A program made the position numbers and the translations under genes. A DNA stretch of 64,000 nucleotides. It comes from Luzula sylvatica (taxonomy: Eukaryota; Streptophyta; Magnoliopsida; Poales; Juncaceae). The notes beneath the pieces are model-generated. The model did not search any database. It was given only the letters and a program-made list of their open reading frames with translations, and was not told the origin of the DNA. The stretch spans positions 30,921,314-30,985,313 of the forward strand of contig OX326958.1 of NCBI GenBank assembly GCA_946800325.1. Reading direction: 5' to 3'. Of the stretch, positions 9,125-21,363 are shown in pieces. How positions within the stretch are numbered: the stretch's first letter is position 1; every line of letters starts with the position of its first letter.

Positions 9125-9914
9125 TTTTTTGAAATTATTTATTCTTGATTATATATAAAATAATCAAAAGGGGAATTGATGGGGGGTTCACTGGTGTTTG
9201 GTGGGCCACAAATACGAATAAAACAGAATATATGATTTGATGGGCCAAAATTATCTATAATTGTCTCAAAATATCTAACAAAGAGAACTTCTCTTGTTCA
9301 TGAAAGGTATCTTTACTTAGTCTCAAAAACATTTACGTAATAATTCTATCTTGTAACCTCCTTTGAATTTAATCAAAAAATAAAATAAAAAAATAAATAA
9401 AATAATTCTATTTTGTTAATATAAAAAATTATTAGTCAAATCAATAATTCAAATTCACAATAAAGTTTTGCTACTTTGATTAATTCAAATATAAAAAAAA
9501 AGATATAAAAATATGTGGTAAGAATCACTGTACCACAATTTCTGGATTGGTTCATTGACATTCTACTCCATTGCTAGTCAGTCAACTTGGTTCAATCATT
9601 GATAGATACTAGATAGTAAATTGGCAATACATGATATATCTTTATATCATAAAATTTTCAATCATTCTTTTTTGGTTGCAAATTGCAAATAATGTACCAC
9701 AAAAATATGGGATATTTTTATGCAAATGGTAGGATGCAAGAAGATATGAGAATGATATATAGAAGAGGCTAAGGACTTGTTACAAAAATACAAAGAGCCT
9801 GGATAGGGTTTCAAATCCATAAATAAGGAGTTGTTGACTCTAATCCTGTTCATGTATTAATATTGTTCATAATTTTAGTAATTTATAAAATAATAATGGT
9901 TGATCCGGACATAC
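9125..9914. other. AT-rich intergenic spacer
   Basis: I see no gene, RNA or element ends. The 63-residue frame on the minus strand at 9662-9853 has no recognisable features. Confidence 0.6.
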
Positions 9915-9923
9915 AAAATTTAA

Positions 9924-10595
9924 GGAGAATTCTTAAAAATCCCCTTACTTTTAGATTACTTGAAAAATTCCCTATAAATTGAGTTTAATTCTTCAACACA
10001 CACCCCCCCCCCCCCCCCCCCCCCTACTAGTGTTATCTTTAACTTTCCATCTAGATTATTCCTTTTTGGACCAAAATACCCTCACAATTTATTTTATAAT
10101 TTAATTTATTCTATAAACTAATAAATAAATATTATTTAACAATATAATATTTCATAATATTATATGATGATATTTATTATACTATTCTATAATTTATTAT
10201 AAGATTTTTTATATAAAATTATTTCATGTAAAAAAATTAAAAATATAATGTCAAATAGTATTTATTTAATAAAATAATACTTTTTATATATTATAAATTG
10301 TAAAATAAAATAATGAGTTATAAAAGTATTATCATAAACCATTTTTAAGTATAATAACATGAAATATTTAATTTATTTATGTATTTATTAATTCATATTA
10401 AATAAAAAATTATAAGAGAAAATCAAGAAGGGTATTTTTGCCAAAAAAAAAAAAATTGGATGGAATATTAAAATTAACCTTTGTAGGGGTGTTTCCAAGA
10501 ATTAAACTCAATTTTTAGGGGTTTTTCAAGTAACATAAAAGTTAGGGGGGTTTTGATGAATCCCTACAAAGTTAGGGGATTTTGAAGAGTTCCCC
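9924..10595. mobile_element. Mutator-like MITE with 9-bp target duplication and poly-C tract
   Basis: The terminal inverted repeats are long. The left reads GGAGAATTCTTAAAAATCCC and the right, inverted, GGGGAACTCTTCAAAATCCC; similarity continues through ...TTACTTGAAAAA.. to TTGAGTTTAATTCTT. The flanks AAAATTTAA (9915-9923) and AACATTTAA (10596-10604) match at 8 of 9 positions, as expected for Mutator-type insertions. A run of 22 C residues lies at 10003-10024. The interior is AT-rich and non-coding. A similar arm recurs near 59870. Confidence 0.75.
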
Positions 10596-10740
10596 AACAT
10601 TTAATTTTGTATAATCGTCGATTTAAGATGTTGAATCAAGTATAGTTTCGTATATTATGATTTTGCAATTCCACAGTAACAATTCCTAAAATATTTGATT
10701 TCTAGATGATAACTCAAGATAAATATTGATACATTGCAGT

Positions 10741-11298
10741 TAGAAATGTAAATGGTACATATATTATTCGAACCGAACCGATCCGAATAATATCCGGATA
10801 CGGATACGGATACCTATGTTGCACGGATACGAATATTTTTATTCGGATTCGGTATTCGGTTTTAGTGTCAAATCCGAATCCGGTATTATCTAGGATCTGA
10901 ATATTTTTCAGATCCCGCAATCGGATCACGATTTGGATATCCGGATCCAGATCTGGTCATTATATTTGTTTTATGTGCCTTATTATATATTAATTGGGAA
11001 AACATAGAAAATTAATGATTTCATCACAATTTAAAATCACAATTGTAAAATTACATTTAAAGATAATAATTTAGATTGTTCATGTCGTAAATTATGAATA
11101 TATAATTAAAATATATATATTATGTTATGATATAATAATATCCGTTTTAATATCCGAAAAAGATTCGTATCCGTTTTCGTATCCGACAATATATTAACCG
11201 TATATCCAGATCCGGGTTGTTCCGTATCCGAATATTCGTATCCGAAAAATATGGATACATATCTGGTATGACCACTATTCGAACCGTTCACACCCCTA
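10741..11298. mobile_element. hAT-type non-autonomous element with GGATACGG repeats
   Basis: The ends are TAGAAATGTAAATGG (left) and, inverted, TAGGGGTGTGAACGG (right). The 8-bp flanks ATTGCAGT (10733-10740) and ATTACAAT (11299-11306) match at 6 of 8, differing only by transitions. The terminal zones carry degenerate ATCCGGATACGG / TTCGGATTCGG repeats; the centre is AT-rich. The short frames here (10714-10929, 11106-11291) are repeat artefacts. Confidence 0.65.
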
Positions 11299-11306
11299 AT
11301 TACAAT

Positions 11307-12670
11307 ACAACATTATTTCGATAGAATGGTTTTTTTCTCTCACACAGATCTTCTTTAACACGACTCTCCGTTCTACGAAGTTTATATTTCGCCCAAATAA
11401 CATATAAAATCTTATTATCACCAAATTTTATGCTCAAAATTTATCAAATAAGGCAATATAAACTATACAAAATCCAATTTTTTTTTCTTTATGTGTATCC
11501 TCGTTGATATATCTATAAATGAGATTTGTGAGATTCATGATTATTTTTATTAATTTTTTTAGGAAATCGTATTTGATGGATTAGTTTCTAATTAATGTTT
11601 ATTTTTCTTAGAACCTCACGTTTTTACGATCCGATATTCCTAAACGATTCATAAAAATTCTCCATTCTGCCGACCTTGTTATTTTATGAAAATAATTAAT
11701 CCCAATAACACTGTTCTATCAATAATTTTCCTATCTTCATATCGTCCTAACTAAAAAAAAAACATGATTATATGGTACGATTTTTTTTTTAATTCTTATA
11801 CAAATTAACAAGGATATATTGAATATTTTTCAGTTCTCTAATTTAAATAATAATTAATACAATATTCGAACGAGAAACTAATTTAATTGACAACATCTAA
11901 TTAATTACAAATTTCCAAAATATCCTTTTGAAAAGATCCTACGGTAGAATCACCCCTAAAAAATGATTATTATTTCAAAAACTTATTTGTTTGTTTTGAA
12001 AGTTAGATATCTATACCAAGCATGATACGATTGAATAATTAAGTTTAAAAATGGGGAATGATACACAGTTTAATCCTAATTAAATTTATCATGTTTTAGT
12101 TATTCGACATACGCACATTACTAAATTATTGTATTGTAAGTTGTATGCACATCTCTACCCTCTACCGAAATATGTGAATTGAGCTCATATATGGAACCCC
12201 CCATATTCACTTGAGCATCCACGATATGGGAGGGCCATTTCAAATCTCCCAAATTTATATCCAAAAATGTATTAACCGTTAATTAAAATTATTAATTTTG
12301 ATGTAATTGTATTGACCGGTAATCAACTTTGAATTAACCGTTAATTGAAATTTGAATTAACAAATAATAGAAAATGTGGGGTGCAATTTGGGGGTATTTA
12401 TCCACCCACACCCATGTTTTGTACGGATCGTGGATGGTGTGGGATGTTCGAGGAGAAGAGTAGAGTTGTCCAAAAAATTATATGCATTCATCCTAAAAAA
12501 AGTCTTTAAACATTTATGATCCAGACTGCCCATGCTGCCATGCACATGGAAATGAACATCCTCACGTATGTTCATCGTCATGAATGACATTATGCCATGT
12601 CTTTTTTTTGGCAGAAAAGGCCCTTAGGTCAACTATGCCAATTTTAACACGCAAAACAAGCATGCAGCCT
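11307..12670. other. AT-rich intergenic spacer
   Basis: No gene recognised. Around 12180-12460 there are TTAACCGTTAATTG-type repeats resembling those in the foldback element of the first UGT intron, so an old MITE fragment is likely. The frames at 12357-12762 show no domain. Confidence 0.5.
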
Positions 12671-12679
12671 CCTTCCGTG

Positions 12680-13328
12680 TAGAGAAGGCAATCGGGCGGG
12701 TCGGATTCGGGTCGGGTTATTTCGGCTTCGGATCGTTTTTGGTTGCGGGTCATTCGGGTCATCAGGTCGTTCAGATCGCAGATCGTTCGGGTTTCAGATC
12801 GTTCGGGTTCGGGTCATATCGGGTTTCGGATCGTTCGGTTCAGAATCGTTTCGGTTTTCGGGTCATTCGGGTTCGGATCGTTTCAGTTTTCGGATCATTC
12901 GGTTCCGGGTCGTTTCGGCTTTCGGGTCATTCGGGTTCGGGTCGTTTCGGTTTTCGGGTCGTTTCGGGTCCTGACTATTTTGATTTCGAATCATTCGATT
13001 TTCCAAAAATTTAATTTTCGGGTAATTTCTGATTTATTTTATTGATTCCGAGATATTTTAGCAATATTATATTGATTTTAATAATAATATTTTAATTTTC
13101 GGATCATTCGGGTCGTGAGTTTCGGGTCATTCGGGTTTCGGGTTAATTCAGGTCTCGGGTCGTTCGGGTTTCGGGTCATTCGGTTTCGGGTCGATTGCGA
13201 TTTCGGATCATTCGGTTTCGGGTCGATTTCGGTTTCGGGTTCGGGCCGTTGATGTTTCAATATTTTCGGATCGGGTTCGGGTTCGAACGAGTCGGGTCAT
13301 TTTTTCGGGTCAAATTTTGCGAGCTCTA
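12680..13328. mobile_element. hAT-type non-autonomous element with TTCGGGTCG repeats (copy 1)
   Basis: It starts TAGAGAAGGCAATCGGGCGG and ends ...TTTTGCGAGCTCTA, with terminal repeats of the form TAGAG..GGCAA. The 8-bp flanks are CTTCCGTG (12672-12679) and CTTACGTG (13329-13336), matching at 7 of 8. Most of the 649 bp consists of degenerate TTCGGGTCGTTTCGG repeats with an AT-rich centre. It is clearly the same family as 16252-16885. The Phe/Gly/Ser-rich frames across it (12739-13045, 13195-13383) are repeat artefacts, not proteins. Confidence 0.8.
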
Positions 13329-13877
13329 CTTACGTGTTAGGAAAAAAGTTAAAGAGTTTGTGTCTGCAATTTTTGTACGTTGATTAGTTTGTAAAACTAA
13401 TTTCGATAATATGTACTTACACTGTGTTAGTGTAATTTGACTATATAATTTCTCTATTGGTAGCACTTAGCAGTCATGTTGGTCAAGCCGCCGGTACTTA
13501 CTTAGTTAAAAATACACCAATCATACGGCCAAGGCCAACGAATCACAAAGTTCACAGTCTTATAATATTAGGGTTCTATTGTGCCAACTACTGATATGTC
13601 ATTCCGTGTGGTACTTGTATACGAAACCACGAACATTAATAAATATTCATCTTCAATGTATGACCGTTTATTTTTCTTCAAAATGTCTAATACATAAGAG
13701 AATCATACAAGTGCGTAAATAATTTTTTATAATATTGAGCATCGTGATTTGGTAATATTAGAATTGATTTAAAATAAAAACAGAGATAGATAAATATAGT
13801 GAGATTCGAATATTATTTTTGTTGAATATTAAATTACATTTGAGTATAAATATGTATGTATAGTTACATAAATAGTT

Positions 13878-14448
13878 TGTTGGGGCGGCAACGATCCGGC
13901 AATTTGCCCGTTGAAACGGACCGTAATAACTATGTGAATTCAACCGAATAATATTAATCAAAACCGTACCTTAACCGTATGCGAAAACGTATGAAAACCG
14001 TCCGAATTTATGTCACGCCATCACCGTTGTTGAGTTCATGAAGTCTTAGTTGCAAGAAATGAATTCCAAGTACTATATGATGTCCAATTTAGAGTCTTTT
14101 TTATTTTCTCTAATGGATCTCTCTCTCTAATCTTAATGGGACAGAATAAAGAATGAAACATTTTTTCATATGTACTTGGAACCAAATTGATTTTATAGCC
14201 ACAAAACATCATTTCACAAAAAACATACATTTTGGGCCTCCTAATGTGGATCTTCTAATTCACCCATCATAGAAAATAGAAGTACCACCCATAATAATCT
14301 ACACATCAAAGACCCACAACTTAGTTGACATATTTAATGCTTAATTTTATAACTAAAATTGATCACTATATTAATAAACATTTAAATGACAATATTACAA
14401 CACATAATATTTTACATATAAGTCCAATGTTAGAATAATGTTCCAACA
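13878..14448. mobile_element. Solo LTR, 571 bp, perfect 5-bp target duplication (copy 1)
   Basis: It begins TGTTGGGGCGG and ends ...TTCCAACA, with TG...CA termini and short inverted ends (TGTTGG/CCAACA). It is flanked by identical TAGTT at 13873-13877 and 14449-14453. No internal retrotransposon domain lies beside it, so it is a solo LTR left by recombination. The copy at 32461-33073 is the same family, similar along its whole length. Confidence 0.9.
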
Positions 14449-14453
14449 TAGTT

Positions 14454-15560
14454 AATTAAAAATGTTCTATTACTATATACTACTATGTCATGTTTTAATT
14501 TTCATTTCACTAATCCTAATATATCTTGGTAAGTGAATGACTGTTACATTGATAGATAAATCAATAAATTTAAAAAATATATAGATAAATATGTAGAGAA
14601 ATAGAGAAAAAATTGAATATTAATCTCTCATTAATATTAAATTACATTGAATACAAAGATATATTTATAGTTAAACAAATGATTAACTAAAATGGATATA
14701 TCCACTATTTTCTCATGCATTAATGCTAGTATTAATTCATGAAAATCTATCTTATCCAACATTAAATAAAACATAATACTACTAAACTACACTATATAAT
14801 ACTTAACTAAATTACATCGTATTTAAATCCTAATCATACTAATTATCATATTCGTTAACTTTGTCTTGAATATCTTGAGGTAAAGTTTTAACGATATCTT
14901 TACCTAATATTATTTTAACAAACTTCAACGGAATCGGGTAGACATGTCCATCTTCTTAATGATTTGCCAAATCGGCCTCATTCGAAAATATATTTTTTGC
15001 AATTTTTGCATCTCACACTAAAACAATCTTGGCCATGAATTTTTCTATAGTGCTGTTTTAATCCATTCAAATATATATATTTTTATTTTTAACTTATCAC
15101 ATTAACAATACAATATAACATTTTAAATACAAAATATCTTGTTAACGTGGACAGAAGGTGGAAAAAGAAAGAATGATGAAATACGAAGGTTAGTTGTGTG
15201 AGAAAAAATGAAGACGATGAGAAAATATCTCTGCATCATTTAATTGTGCATTGTAATTATGAACATAAGACAAGAAATAATTTATTCATAAATATTAAAA
15301 ATTTAGAATTATTTTTCACGAGGTAAAAAAATAATGAAAACTACACGAAACCTAACACAAATCCAAAATTAATGTACCTAAATGCAACAGTGTGTCCATC
15401 ACTAAATGGCGGCAATTGAACGTTTGACCCTATTATCTTGAAAGAAACTTTGACTTCCCATTAATATGTGTAATGTAATTGCTTACGGATCATCTTCTCA
15501 AATCCTGATTTGCTTTCTAATCGTCTTAAAATACGGAAAGATCACACCGCCATTACCCCC
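14454..15560. other. AT-rich spacer upstream of the first UGT gene
   Basis: No coding region or clear element boundaries. The last 150 bases before the TATA box are less AT-rich and probably act as promoter-proximal sequence for the UGT gene, but I cannot name specific cis elements with confidence. Confidence 0.6.
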
Positions 15561-15562
15561 TC

Positions 15563-15570
15563 TATATATA
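15563..15570 (+). promoter_or_regulatory. TATA box of UGT85-type gene copy 1
   Basis: TATATATA within CTCTATATATACC, about 72 bases before the ATG at 15642. It is followed by a C- and A-rich leader with ACTCACAAAGCACACTC, typical of a plant transcription start and 5' UTR. Confidence 0.75.
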
Positions 15571-15641
15571 CCACCTAAACCCACCACTTTCTTTCACACA
15601 CCAACTCACAAAGCACACTCAAAACTTCAATAACTTCAAAA

Positions 15642-18366
15642 ATGGGGTCTATTCCTAATGAGAAACCACATGTTGTGTGCATCCCATTTCCAGCACAAGG
15701 CCACGTAACCCCCATGATGAAACTTGCGAAGCTTCTCCATTCCAACTTTGGATTTCACATAACCTTTGTGAACACACATTATAATCACCATCGCTTGTTA
15801 AAATCCGGCGCGATATCGCCTCATCTTAACGTTCCAGATTTTCGTTTCGAGTCCATGCCGGACGGTCTTCCTGTAGGGCCAGAGGGCTATGAGGATGTCA
15901 CGCAAGGTATACCAGAGTTATGTGAATCGCTAGAAAAGAATGGATTGAAGCCTTTCAAAGAGGTACTAGAGAGAGTGAATGGTACCGTAGGTTCGCCGCC
16001 GGTGAGTTGCATCTTGTCAGATGGGGTGATGAGTTTCACCCTTGATGCGGCCGAGGAGATGGGGTTGCCGGAGGTGCTCTTTTGGACGACGAGCGCTTGT
16101 GGTTTTATGGGATATCTTCATTATAAAGAGTTAATTGAGAGAGGAATTACTCCGTTAAAAGGTAAATTTTTTATTTTTTTATTTATTGTTTGAACAAAAA
16201 TGGAATGGGCTTTCGGTATTATCCCACATCTATCATGGGATGGATAATTATTAGAAGTGGCAATCGGGCGGGTCGGGTCGGGTTCGGGTCATCGGGTCGT
16301 TCGGGTCGCGGATCGTTTCGGTTTTCGGATTGTTCGGGTTCGGATCGTTTCGGTTTTCGGGTCCTTCGGGTTCGGATCGTTTCGGTTTTCGGGTCATTCG
16401 GGTTCGGGACATTTCGGTTTTCGGATCATTCGGGTTCGGGTCGTTTCGGTTTTCGGGTCATTCGGGTCGTGACTATTTTGATTTTCGGGTAATTCAGATT
16501 TCATAAAATTTGATTTCGAATGATTCGATTTTCCAAAAATTTAGTTTTCGGGTAATTTCTGATTTATTTTATTGATTCCAAGATATTTTAACAATATTAT
16601 ATTGAGTTTAACAATAATATTTTAATTTTCGAATCATTCGGGTCGTGAATTTCGAGTCATTCGGGTCGTGATTTTCGGGTCACTCGGGTTTCAGGTCGTT
16701 CGGGTTTCGGGTCATTCGGTTTCGGGTCGGTTTCGGGTCGGTTTCGGGTCGATTTCGGGTTCGGGTCATTCGGTTTCGGTTTCGGGTTCGGGTTCGGGTC
16801 GTTGACTTTTCAATATTTTCGGGTCAGGTCGGGTTCGGACGGGTCGGGTCATTTTTTCGGGTCGGGTCAGATTTTGCCAGCTCTAATAATTATGGCATAC
16901 CCATCATTTTCCAACCAGATTCTCTACATTACCAATTAACCGTTAATTGATGATTAATTAACATGATCATTAATAAAAAAACAGCCGATTAACAATTAAT
17001 TAATATCATTTAATTGTTAATCGGATGTCATTTTATTAATGATCATGTTAATTAATCATCAATTAATGGTTAATTGGTGATATAAAGGGTGTGATGGAGA
17101 AATGAGGAATATGACATAATTATCCATAACAATCATCAAATTTTCTTTTATCTTATTTATTGTTTTGAATTATTGTGTTTTTTTGTATATATCATTGAAT
17201 ACTACTATAATATAACTCGAAAATTGGGTGTCCATGTTTTTTGGTTGGTCCTAATCAACTTGTATTTAATGACGGATCGATTGATGAATAGTTTTCTTAT
17301 TCAAATGTGTACTTGACTTTCTTTTTTTGCATTTGTGTCTATGGACTAATTTGGAATGAAAAATATCCCTTCAGAAAATAAGAATTTTTTTTAATTGGAC
17401 ACAAATCACAATTTTGTTTTATTAATTGCAGATGAACAAATCACTAATGGATACCTCGACACACAACTAGATTGGATCCCAGGCATGGAGAACATAAGGC
17501 TAAGAGACCTACCGAGTTTCATCCGAACTACCGATCCAAACGATTTCATGCTTAACTTTTGCTGCCGCGAGCCCTGGCGAGCTACCAGGGCGGCAGCACT
17601 CGTGTTAAATACCTTCGAAGAGCTCGAGAAACCAATATTGGACGCCATGCAATCCATGCTCCCTCCTATCTACACTTTGGGTCCCCTTCCTTTGCTCTCA
17701 TCAAAGGCAAGTAAGATACCCGTTAATTCTAATTTGTGGATAGAAGAGACGGAATGTTTGGAATGGCTCGACGGCAAAGAACCCGGCTCGGTTGTTTATG
17801 TCAATTTTGGCAGCATAACTGTCATGACTCACGATCAATTGGTCGAGTTTGCATGGGGTCTGGCTAATAGCAAATGTGACTTCTTATGGGTTATAAGAAA
17901 CGATCTCGTCAAAGGTGATACTGCCGTGCTTCCTCCCGAGTTCCGTGAAGATATAAACGGAAGAGGCCTACTGGCCAGTTGGTGTCCCCAAGAGGCCGTG
18001 CTGGCACATTCAGCAATTGGAGGATTCTTGACACATTGTGGATGGAATTCAACGATCGAGAGCTTGAGTTGTGGGATCCCGATGATCAGTTGGCCGTTTT
18101 TTGCAGAGCAACAGACGAATTGCCGGTATGTTTGCACCGATTGGGGTGTTGCGATGGAAATTGACAACAATGTGAAGAGAGATGAGGTTGAAGGACAAGT
18201 GAGAGAATTGATCGCCGGAGAAAAAGGTACAGTGATGAGAGGCCGAGCAGTTGAGTGGAAGAAGAGAGCAATTAAGGCGTCGCAACCCAACGGGTCATCC
18301 TATTGTAACCTAGAAAAGTTGGTGAAAGAGGTCATGCTTCCCAAAAAGATGATGAGCATGAAATAA
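15642..18366 (+). CDS. UDP-glycosyltransferase, UGT85 type (copy 1)
   Basis: Family 1 glycosyltransferase that moves a sugar, usually glucose from UDP-glucose, to a small-molecule acceptor in the cytosol; the acceptor cannot be read from sequence. Exon 1 is 15642-16161 and exon 2 17432-18366. The intron (g|gt...ag, phase 1) is 1270 nt and splices ...TPLK to DEQITNGYLD. The 484-residue product has the family's usual length. H21 in PAQGH and D127 in LSDGVMSF are the expected catalytic pair. The PSPG sugar-donor box runs W357-Q400 (WCPQEAV...HCGWNST...PFFAEQ). The UGT85 signature DWIPGM...LRDLPSF..TTDPND is present. The intron sits at the position typical of UGT85 genes and has been enlarged by nested transposons. 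The paralogue at 21876 lies 3.5 kb downstream. Confidence 0.95.
16236..17131. mobile_element. Foldback MITE in the UGT intron, split by a hAT insertion
   Basis: The left end (ATGGATAATTATGGCATACC once the insertion is removed) pairs with the inverted right end (ATGGATAATTATGTCATATT). Inside, the arms around CCAATTAACC / GGTTAATTGG, with GATTAATTAACATGATCATT and its inverse, form a near-perfect hairpin at 16930-17081. The outer element is about 260 bp without the 634-bp insertion at 16252-16885. It lies wholly in the intron of UGT copy 1. Confidence 0.7.
16252..16885. mobile_element. hAT-type non-autonomous element with TTCGGGTCG repeats (copy 2, nested)
   Basis: It starts TAGAAGTGGCAATCGGGCGG and ends ...TTTTGCCAGCTCTA (inverted TAGAGCTGGCAA). 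Perfect 8-bp target duplications ATAATTAT flank it at 16244-16251 and 16886-16893. It is inserted into the foldback MITE in the intron of UGT copy 1. The interior is the same degenerate TTCGGGTCG repeat array as at 12680-13328. Gly/Ser/Phe-rich frames here (16190-16492) are artefacts. Confidence 0.88.
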
Positions 18367-18749
18367 TATTTTACCATCTAGTTTGTGTTATTTCTATGTA
18401 TATTTTGTTAGTTTATGTTGTTGCTGGAACTTTTTATATTCAATTTGATCATATATCTATATTGCAAACTTTAGATTCTTAGAACCTCAATATATGTTTG
18501 TTTTAAAGAAAAAAGAACGGTACAAAAAAATTTGAACATTCGCATCTTTCTAAGTGAGAAAAAAAAACATTGTGATTGGGTCTCGTAATGCCTAGACAGT
18601 CCTTCGCTGCTCATAAATGGAAAACCCCGAAACTTAATCAATAACTAACAACATTTCCGCACAATTGCACGGAATTTCATATATTTTTTACATTTGTTTC
18701 GGATTTATTTGTTTAAATTTTTTATTAATGATTTTATTGTTTGCTTTTG

Positions 18750-20130
18750 GTCTTCCAAGAATAGATCTTAGTCCTCTCGGGGAGACGGTACAGACGGGGA
18801 AACGGCACCGACGTTGGTGACCCTACCGGTACGGTCTGGACTTCCGAGACATTTCACTTTGCCAGCTCGCTCGTAAAACGAGGCGAGACGTGTTGCGAGA
18901 TACGCGGGGTATCCACTAAAATATTCCCTTTTTTACTTAATCGTGAGTAAATAAGAAACAATGAAGGGTTTTTTTCGTAATAATTCGAAACAAATACACA
19001 GCAATAAAATTTAAGAGAGAGAAAAAGTGAGGAGAGAGAGAAGTATACGAGACGGCCAGAAATTTCACGAAGAGATTCGGCGCAACGAGAGGTGGAGTCA
19101 GCCATCATACTAAAGTTATATCCCATGCCTCTTACTCAGCAATAATAATTCCTAATTCAAAGAAAACCACATTAATTAACGAATTTTTGCAAAATAGTCC
19201 TTGTATTGTTGGGAATTATGTACCGGTGTAGATGGAAGCCTCACGAGCGGCCACAGGCATGTTGGAAGTGTTGGCGAAATAGTCCATGTATTATTGTCAA
19301 AATAGTCATTGTATTTCAAAGAAAAACACTCAATTAACTACAAGATGAGCCCATAACGTGCTCGATGAAAAGACTTAACGAAGGAAACCATGAAAATAAC
19401 TGATTTCTGCTTTGTTCGACACATAATAACTGTAATCTCAGAGCAACGCCAGATTTGTAAATCTATAACGAGCTGGAGCACTACAATCAAAGCCCACCAA
19501 ATGCTCGACAAAATACCACACACAAAAAACTTTGTAATAACACAGAAACTCACTGAGAGGATGATTAGGATGTATGAAAAAGCTTCTAGCTTGAACGAGG
19601 ACATGTAGGCCATTCCCTAAAGCATCCAAAGTACGCGACAGAGGAGACTGAAGAAGAATCGGAGCTGCCTGCATCGCAAGAGGGGTTAGCGTCGCTTGAT
19701 CGGGTCGTCGTATTGCTAGAATGAATCGTGATCTTTTGGAGAGTTCATGGCAGGCAAGAAAACTTCAGTACCCAAATGGTTGTCAAATGAAGCTTTATAG
19801 CTAAAAGAGCAGAGACAATAATTCTTGACCTAAACGTAGAGTTTCTTGAGCACGAACCATTCAGTTGAGATCGTCGTCCATGGAAAATCGGAGAAAGTCG
19901 TCCACGACAGAGGATGGGTTTATCGGCTCTGTGTTTTCTCTGGCGCCGGCGGGCGATTTTGCGAGGTGACAGAGAAAGAGGGTAAAATGAAGAGCGGGAG
20001 ATGCTAATGGGAAGAGAAATCGAGAGGGCGGGGGCGAGAATGGCGACGCAAGCTTCTGTGAGGAGAGAAATGAAGAGCGGGAGAGAGAATGGCGAAGAAG
20101 AGGGAAAACAATGTTTTAGTAAAATTATAA
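18750..20130 (-). other. Possible gene fragments, unidentified
   Basis: This 1.4-kb stretch is less AT-rich than its surroundings and looks gene-like on the minus strand. 20110-19840 resembles a 5' UTR (TTCTTCGCC, CTCTCTCCCG, CATTTC runs). A frame at 19674-19438 begins MQAAPILLQSPLSRTLDALG after a possible AG acceptor. A frame starting MADSTSRCAESLREI at about 19105 ends near a possible donor. I recognise no domain and could not join exons into a credible product. It may be a decayed or transposon-captured gene, or the 5' part of an unrecognised gene. Confidence 0.3.
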
Positions 20131-20461
20131 AAAAGCCCTTTTTTTTTAGAAAAATTATAAAAAGACTTTAATATTTTTATTTATTTTTTGTTGCAAAAAA
20201 ACTCCGCTTTAATATTAGTGTTTGTTAATTTGAATCCACTTCGCTCTGTAAGTATGTCGAATTCATCGATATATTTTGTTTATTTGAAACGTATATTTAT
20301 TAATTTCATCGATATATTTTGTTTATTTGAAACGTATATTTTATTAATTTCATCGATATATTTTACGCGTGATTTTTTTTTTTTTTGGAGTCTACTTAGC
20401 ACTCCTCTATGTATATATATATGGTCGTTAGTAACTTTAGGTAGTAATCTAGTATTATGAG

Positions 20462-20804
20462 TAGGGGTTTCAGAGGTGCAAATATTGTCCGAATTTCAAT
20501 TAGAAAAAATATTTGAATCCCAAAAAATACTTGGATTTGACCGGATTTATTGGATCCGTATTAATTTTAGTGCTGAATTCGAATCCATGTCGAGTAGTGT
20601 TCGTTTTAATATTCAAGAATAATTTGTATCTCTTTTCTCGTATTCGTATTCGTATCCGGATCAAATTTGTATCCGTTTAATTTTCTAACCTATCCGGATC
20701 CGAATAATTTTGTATCCGAGAAAATAATATTGATATGAATATGAATATGAATCTGATATGGACCTATGGTGGTTCGAATAAAGATCCGAAGAGTGGACGC
20801 CCTA
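20462..20804. mobile_element. Short hAT-type non-autonomous element
   Basis: The left end is TAGGGGTTTCAGAGG and the right end ...GTGGACGCCCTA. The 8-bp flanks ATTATGAG (20454-20461) and ATTATAAG (20805-20812) match at 7 of 8. The interior has degenerate ATCCGGATC / CGTATTCGTATCC repeats, related in style to 10741-11298. Confidence 0.65.
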
Positions 20805-20812
20805 ATTATAAG

Positions 20813-21117
20813 ACTGAACAACTTGCAAGCATGTGCTCACACCATCAATGAGGTGTTAACGTGTTATTCCCCACAAATGAGGTGTTAAATCTTATTTCTT
20901 TATTGAGTTCACGATCCTTGATCTTCTTTATTGAGTTAAGTGCAATATTTCAATGGGCCTATAGATAGGAATCATTGAATCCTTAATTTACTCCTCCGAT
21001 TATTTCATCTCTTTCATAAATCGTTAATAGACTCAACACATTCTAATACTAACAAATAATTAATAAGCAAACTATTTTTGAAATGCTTACCAATGTATTT
21101 GTTTTGTTGATTCCGAT
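20813..21117. other. AT-rich spacer
   Basis: No feature recognised. A direct repeat of AATGAGGTGTTAA lies at about 20849 and 20877. Confidence 0.5.
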
Positions 21118-21132
21118 TATTGCCGGATTTTT

Positions 21133-21348
21133 TTTTTTTTTGAGTAAATTCGGAGAGGGCTAAAAGTCCCCCTTTCAAACACAATCTTTTTTTTTTTTTT
21201 TTTTTTTTTTTGACAAACTCGTAGGCCACACACTCTATTCACTCATTTAACATTTAATCTATAAATCCAGTGTCTCCGTCGGGAATCGAACCCCACACCT
21301 CTCGCTCCCTAGCCAAGATGTGTGACCAACTAGAGTTTCTAGTTGGTA
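21133..21348 (-). mobile_element. tRNA-derived SINE (copy 1)
   Basis: On the minus strand the 5' part carries a B box GGTTCGATTCC, and the 3' end is a poly(A) tail (T run next to 21133). A degenerate A box (CTCTAGTTGG) precedes it. Target duplications TATTGCCGGATTTTT lie at 21118-21132 and 21349-21363. A second A-rich stretch sits inside at 21187-21211. The family is shared with 39893-40113. Confidence 0.85.
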
Positions 21349-21363
21349 TATTGCCGGATTTTT

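Noticed and set aside
12739..13383. Phe/Gly/Ser-repeat proteins (FGFGSF-type)
   Set aside because: Direct translation of degenerate TTCGGGTCG repeats inside a hAT-type element; multiple frames are equally open. The same applies to 16190-16492.
17406..18290. Antisense frames within UGT exon 2
   Set aside because: Shadows of a well-supported gene on the plus strand.
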